NCBI GenBank assembly: GCA_046756405.1
Contig: JBHHWH010000054.1
Coordinates: 1-16,309 of the forward strand
Direction of reading: 5' to 3'
From: JBHHWH01 sp046756405
Lineage (GTDB): Bacteria > Actinomycetota > Acidimicrobiia > Spongiisociales > ZC4RG35
DNA length: 16,309 nt
Positions 13,217 to 16,309 of this stretch are shown in pieces. Below the pieces are notes generated by a model, which was given only the letters and a program-made list of their open reading frames with translations, did not search any database and was not told the DNA's origin. A program made the position numbers and the translations under genes. The number at the start of each line of letters is the position of its first letter. Within the stretch, counting starts at the first letter, position 1.

Positions 13217-13665
13217 GCAGCCCGGCGTGCTGGCAAGAATGCCGAACAGGCGCCGACTCACCGACAAACACCGGTACAGGGTGGCGGTCGCCGTCGACTC
13301 GACTCCTTCATCGACCGACGGCACCGCTACCCCGCCGACGCCTGGAACTCATCGATAGGCGATGATCGCGGAGTAGGTTCGTGATCGGCTGGCGCGACCT
13401 GCATCCTTCCTAGAACGCTGCTGGACGCGGTTCTGGTTGAGCATGGCCTGGGTCTGGAACTGAACCCGGCGGACAGAGGGCTCCCGGCGTCACCACATCC
13501 ACACGCCCCGGCATGAGTATCTTGTGGTTCGGCGACCCCATGCCTCACTGCACGAGATCGGAATGGACAGGCACGCCGAGCCGAGCACGGCACACAGATC
13601 GCTCACTGCCCGGGACGATATCGAGCTCCCTAGAGCGCTCTCGATCCGGCAATCGGCCCTAGCTG
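13217..13665. ncRNA. Noncoding stretch behind the second 81-bp repeat, possible second IS110-type RNA region
   Basis: I see no convincing gene in about 450 bases. Read on the minus strand from the 81-bp repeat, it contains a hairpin-like tcgag...ctcga around 13620-13644. That hairpin encloses gctctaggg, a string also present in the hairpin at 4761-4776 behind the other repeat copy. If the repeats are IS110-type left ends, this would be the start of a diverged RNA region whose transposase gene is lost. The evidence is thin. Confidence 0.2.
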
Positions 13666-13746
13666 CCGTCACCGCCGGGATCCCTCCCAAGACCAGCCTA
13701 CGTGGCCACCGCCCACTAACGGGCGGACCCCTCATTGATACAAGCC
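13666..13746 (-). repeat. 81-bp repeat, right copy (inverted partner at 4594-4674)
   Basis: It matches the left copy at 76 of 81 positions in inverted orientation without gaps. Its hairpin arms CCGCCC and GGGCGG pair perfectly where the left copy has a T.G wobble. No flanking target duplication shared with the left copy is visible. The sequence beyond 13746 shows no similarity to the left flank of 4594. Confidence 0.85.
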
Positions 13747-13961
13747 GCCATGGGAGTCGGATGATGAAAGCCCAGGTGAGAGACGTAGTATCGGGACGGG
13801 TGGGAGCTCTAGCCGTGTTGTGTGAACAGAATCCGACCTTCTGACAAATAGATATGTGTACGCCCTGAAGTGAGGCAAGGTTCTCGCGCCAACGAGGCGC
13901 CGTTCAATACGACCAATACGACCAATACGACGATCGACGCGGGCAATCAAGGAGCGAGCCT
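13747..13961. promoter_or_regulatory. Upstream region of the peptidoglycan-binding protein gene
   Basis: There is no supported gene in this stretch. It must carry the promoter for the gene at 13962, and an AT-richer stretch around 13843-13860 (tgacaaatagatatgtg) is the most promoter-like part. A 9-bp tandem repeat lies at 13906-13932 and an AAGGAG site lies at 13949-13954. Confidence 0.4.
13906..13932 (+). repeat. Three tandem copies of a 9-bp unit
   Basis: The unit aatacgacc occurs three times in a row, the last with one change. It is 30 bases before the start codon at 13962, so it lies in the leader or core promoter. Copy number could vary by slippage. Confidence 0.8.
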
Positions 13962-14531
13962 TTGAGTATTAGAAATATCAGTGGCCTTCGGCCACTAGCA
14001 GCGTTCGGTGCTGTGCTGATCGCTGCGGCAGTTCTGGTCATCACCTCTCCGTCGGTGGACCGGGCACGGGCGAGCATTTGCTCTGGGGACTCGCCCGCTT
14101 TCTCCATGAATTGGCGCGACAACTACTGGGTGGGGTCCGACAACGATGGAAGCCCGATCTGCGATCAAGCTGGCCAGTTCATTGTGTCAGTGCAGAGGAT
14201 TAACTGGGCTCACGGCTACCGCGCGAGTTCAGTTGACGGCTACTACGGACCTAATACCCAAGACGATGTCGAGGACTTCCAGTCTGGCCATGGGTTATCG
14301 GCCGACGGTCTGGTCGGTACCAACACTTGGGGGAAGTATGACGATCATCCTCAGCTGAAGATTTGCTATGGGAGCGGGGAATGCGAATGGAAATACAGCG
14401 CGTATGGTGGAAACAGCACATTATGGGAACAGGCGACTCCCTTTAGTCAAGTGTGTGCAGCCAAGCTTGGCAACTGGAGCCAGTTCGTCTGGTTCGATCG
14501 CACTGGGCCCAGCGGGACCAACAACTGCTGA
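13962..14531 (+). CDS. Secreted protein with a PG_binding_1-type peptidoglycan-binding domain
   Basis: This 189-residue protein has a signal peptide (about 1-38, LAAFGAVLIAAAVLVIT, ending near RARAS). A single peptidoglycan-binding repeat follows at about 73-125, recognisable from VQRINW, DGYYGPNTQDDVEDFQ and LSADGLVGTNTWGKY. Six cysteines (40, 67, 135, 141, 165, 189) after the signal suggest disulfides. No catalytic domain is visible; the C-terminal 60 residues are unknown. The TTG start follows AAGGAG. It probably attaches to the cell wall outside the membrane and leads the plus-strand envelope cluster. Confidence 0.82.
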   Translation: MSIRNISGLRPLAAFGAVLIAAAVLVITSPSVDRARASICSGDSPAFSMNWRDNYWVGSDNDGSPICDQAGQFIVSVQRINWAHGYRASSVDGYYGPNTQDDVEDFQSGHGLSADGLVGTNTWGKYDDHPQLKICYGSGECEWKYSAYGGNSTLWEQATPFSQVCAAKLGNWSQFVWFDRTGPSGTNNC

Positions 14532-14564
14532 TGAGAGCCAGCCCGCATGAATGGAGATGATCAG

Positions 14565-15251
14565 ATGAAGAGCAAACGCCTTCCGATCCTGTGGCTCATG
14601 ATCGGCGCTTTCTTGTTGGTAGCGACGGTTGCTATTGCCGCTGAGAGGCTCACGGCCGTAGCCGAACCTGAAGATGTAGATGTCTCCGTCCGAAAGTCCG
14701 CAGCCAACACAGACGAGTCCGAGCAGGCCCCTTTCACTGCGGAGGAACTCCAAGAGGCAAGGGAAGCTGCGGCTCGAGAACAGGTGTTACGCGACATCCA
14801 CGGACCCCAGGCCATGTATCAGGATGCCTCGGAGGGGGCGGGTCCCACATCCCTGCCGAGCGCCATGGCCTCCGGGGTCGACATTGCGACTATGCAACTG
14901 CTCACAAGATCCGATCGGGTTCTCGTCTCGACTGAAGAGATCCAAGAAGGGGCTACGAGAATGGAGTCGGCTCTCTTCTCCGACGGGACCGGGATAGTTG
15001 AGCTGATCTGGCAAGTCTGGCCGGCCAATGTGGACCTACAGAGTGTCCTTCCTCAAGGAACTGCCGTTGAGTACGACGGCAACCTCGACATCACCCTGAG
15101 GTACGACTCTCATGACAACACAATCGAAGTCGGCGTATTCGACGGCATTGTCTACGCAAGGGCCTACACAACGCTGACCGGGGACATGACCATCGATACC
15201 ATGCGTACGCTGGCCATGCGCCTATACAAGGCGGTGGCTGTAACTGACTGA
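14565..15251 (+). CDS. Membrane-anchored protein of unknown function
   Basis: This 228-residue protein has one N-terminal transmembrane or signal segment (about 6-26, LPILWLMIGAFLLVATVAIAA) and then a long acidic, helical linker (FTAEELQEAREAAAREQVL). The C-terminal beta-rich domain ends ADAYTT-like (YARAYTTLTGDMTID...). I recognise no family. Of two ATGs, 14565 has GGAG eight bases upstream, while 14547 has no site, so I choose 14565. The gene follows the peptidoglycan-binding gene by 33 bases on the same strand and is likely cotranscribed; the extracytoplasmic part faces the cell wall. Confidence 0.72.
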   Translation: MKSKRLPILWLMIGAFLLVATVAIAAERLTAVAEPEDVDVSVRKSAANTDESEQAPFTAEELQEAREAAAREQVLRDIHGPQAMYQDASEGAGPTSLPSAMASGVDIATMQLLTRSDRVLVSTEEIQEGATRMESALFSDGTGIVELIWQVWPANVDLQSVLPQGTAVEYDGNLDITLRYDSHDNTIEVGVFDGIVYARAYTTLTGDMTIDTMRTLAMRLYKAVAVTD

Positions 15252-15278
15252 TGGGCCTCACACGGGCCAAGGCTCAAA

Positions 15279-15301
15279 CCTCCGCAGGCAGTACGCGGAG
15301 G
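15279..15301 (+). promoter_or_regulatory. Hairpin that contains a GGAGG sequence
   Basis: CCTCCGC (15279-15285) and GCGGAGG (15295-15301) pair perfectly over seven bases with a nine-base loop. It lies after the stop of the previous gene. The 3' arm contains the only good Shine-Dalgarno sequence before the next coding frames, so it could limit their translation or act as a processing/termination hairpin. It has no T-tract. Confidence 0.5.
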
Positions 15302-15332
15302 AATATGTCGCACTGTCAGGCCGGATCTTGTT

Positions 15333-15889
15333 GTGTGGCAGGGCCGTGAACAGTGGTACCCGACTCTCCCCGACGACGAACGCGTCTTCGTCTGGGTTCT
15401 CGGAGGAGGTCTGGTGGCCATCGGACTCTCCAGCGGAAACAGGCTCTGGCGACACCCAGGCGCCAGGCCCCATTGGAGGATGCCGGGGAGGCCTCTGCGG
15501 TACGGACTACTCAAAGTCACACCAATCCGTTCGCCCCAGAATTTGGCCGCGACTTCGACTGCTTCATTTCACTCGTGGGCTTGGCATTTGGTCTGACGTC
15601 TATGTTGCTGCTTATTGCGATGCCGCCTGCTGGAGCGGCCACCTGGGTCGTTTGGGCGTCGTGGATCCTCGTCGTGGGCGGAACCTATGCAGCATGGTTC
15701 AGCACCGGGCTGAACTGCACGGCTATTCGCTCTGTCTACATCGATGAGAAATTCACTGCCTCCTCAACGGACTCGCCGGCGCGCTATTTGGCCAGTGACC
15801 GCTACTGCTACTACGGATACCAGAGCACCTACCGCTGGGATGACATACTCGGAACGTACGTTCCGATCTACATCCGATGGAATTGTTGA
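15333..15889 (+). pseudogene. Membrane protein of unknown function, apparently frameshifted
   Basis: Two overlapping frames each look coding over part of this stretch. The first, from about 15333, gives WQGREQWYPTLPDDERVFVW and a hydrophobic VLGGGLVAIGL segment. The -1 frame takes over somewhere between about 15430 and 15500 and gives EDAGEASAVRTTQS, FISLVGLAFGLTSMLLLIAM and WVVWASWILVVGGTYAAW, two more membrane helices. A cysteine- and tyrosine-rich tail follows, ending YVPIYIRWNC at 15889. Joined, they make a plausible three-helix protein. I cannot tell a real mutation from a sequencing error or a programmed shift at ggaaac (15435-15440). The second frame alone is open from 15353. Confidence 0.5.
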
Positions 15890-15924
15890 AGGTGACCTAG
15901 CATGACGACCAGAAGGGGCTACCA

Positions 15925-16206
15925 GTGCCACAAGTAATCAGTGATGCAGCGCCATGGGTGATTCTGTCGATCGGGGCCATCTCGCTGCCAGTCACGCTCG
16001 GATTGCGCATTCCGGAATCGACGCGTGGCGTACCCCTAAGACTGACCCTTCCGACTTCGGCCCTGCTGGTGGTGACCCTCGCTGCCGCCGCGCCGATCGG
16101 CTCAATACCGCTGACCGTGGGCATGATTCTGCTCAACCTCTCTTGGGTTTCTCTGGTAGTCCGTACTTGGCGGAGGTCAGGGTCCGAGACGAGTATGGAG
16201 GGTTGA
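15925..16206 (+). CDS. Small three-helix membrane protein of unknown function
   Basis: This 93-residue protein has three hydrophobic helices at about 10-27, 39-57 and 61-79 and a basic C-terminal tail (RTWRRSGSE). That suggests an integral cytoplasmic-membrane protein. No family is recognised. The GTG at 15925 follows AAGGGG at six bases. It is 35 bases after the preceding frame and is the last gene of the plus-strand cluster, before a terminator-like hairpin. Confidence 0.7.
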   Translation: MPQVISDAAPWVILSIGAISLPVTLGLRIPESTRGVPLRLTLPTSALLVVTLAAAAPIGSIPLTVGMILLNLSWVSLVVRTWRRSGSETSMEG

Positions 16207-16211
16207 TCACT

Positions 16212-16240
16212 CAACGAGGTGTAGTCCTCGTTGTTGTGTT
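16212..16240 (+). terminator. Probable intrinsic terminator of the plus-strand cluster
   Basis: CAACGAGG (16212-16219) and CCTCGTTG (16226-16233) form a perfect eight-base stem with a six-base loop, followed by ttgtgtt, a weak T-rich tail. It begins six bases after the stop codon of the last gene. A second small inverted repeat, accgg...ccggt, follows at about 16242-16257. Confidence 0.65.
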
Positions 16241-16309
16241 CCTGACCGGCAGCAACCGGTACACGGACGCTCGGGCCATGTAGCTCCTCAGCCCTCCTCG
16301 GCCTCGGAT
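16241..16309. other. Window end, no feature supported
   Basis: After the terminator-like hairpin the remaining bases contain no gene I can support; the next gene must start outside the window. Confidence 0.3.

Noticed and set aside
12815..13324. Minus-strand frame of 169 residues over the IS256 fragment and IS21 end
   Set aside because: It crosses the boundary of two mobile-element fragments, and the plus-strand IS256 similarity explains the left part.
13524..13844. Plus-strand frame of 106 residues across the right 81-bp repeat
   Set aside because: It lacks motifs and a ribosome-binding site and is antisense to the repeat, which is better explained as noncoding.
15305..15349. 14-codon frame starting MSHCQAGSCC after GGAGGA
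   Set aside because: The spacing from the ribosome-binding sequence is too short and there is no further support; kept only as a possible leader peptide thought.

Overview
The window is high-GC DNA with leaderless-looking GTG/TTG starts, ECF-sigma/anti-sigma coupling and IS relatives typical of Actinobacteria (Actinomycetota). An Acidimicrobiia-like genome would fit, but no marker gene here fixes the taxon. It is an accessory region: a graveyard of insertion sequences with islands of envelope, secreted and regulatory genes between them.

Layout. Positions 1-2014 hold a nested stack: the 5' part of an ISL3-like transposase gene, an apparently intact IS3-family element (105-1693, orfA/orfB with a likely -1 frameshift) inserted in it, and a decayed integrase-type transposase C-terminus (1848-2014). 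Positions 2057-4364 hold a minus-strand operon: a secreted zinc N-acetylmuramoyl-L-alanine amidase, a secreted protein with two similar Cys-Met motifs, and a GerMN-like lipoprotein. Positions 4594-8656 hold a structured noncoding stretch (a candidate IS110 left end/bridge RNA), a complete IS21-family element (4947-7537, istA/istB, mirrored 23-bp repeat arrays at both ends), and an IS110-family transposase gene that has lost its N-terminus at the IS21 border and is frameshifted near its C-terminus.

Positions 8687-10312 hold a diphthine-ammonia-ligase-type ATP pyrophosphatase, coupled to an unknown 113-residue protein, then a 74-residue protein and a small piece resembling the 5' part of group II introns. 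Positions 10436-12555 hold a minus-strand set: a secreted four-cysteine protein, an ECF sigma factor and a membrane-anchored anti-sigma-like protein that overlaps it. Positions 12878-13746 hold an IS256 transposase N-terminal fragment, a solo IS21 end, and an inverted second copy of the 81-bp sequence found at 4594. From 13962 the plus strand carries envelope/secreted genes: a peptidoglycan-binding-domain protein, a membrane-anchored protein of unknown function, a broken or frameshifted membrane protein, and a small three-helix membrane protein followed by a terminator-like hairpin.

The two envelope islands (amidase operon; peptidoglycan-binding cluster) plus the sigma/anti-sigma pair suggest cell-surface or envelope-stress functions, but their connection is inference. 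The most noteworthy structure is the 81-bp inverted repeat (4594-4674 / 13666-13746). It either marks two related IS110-type left ends with a conserved RNA hairpin or bounds a roughly 9.15-kb unit.
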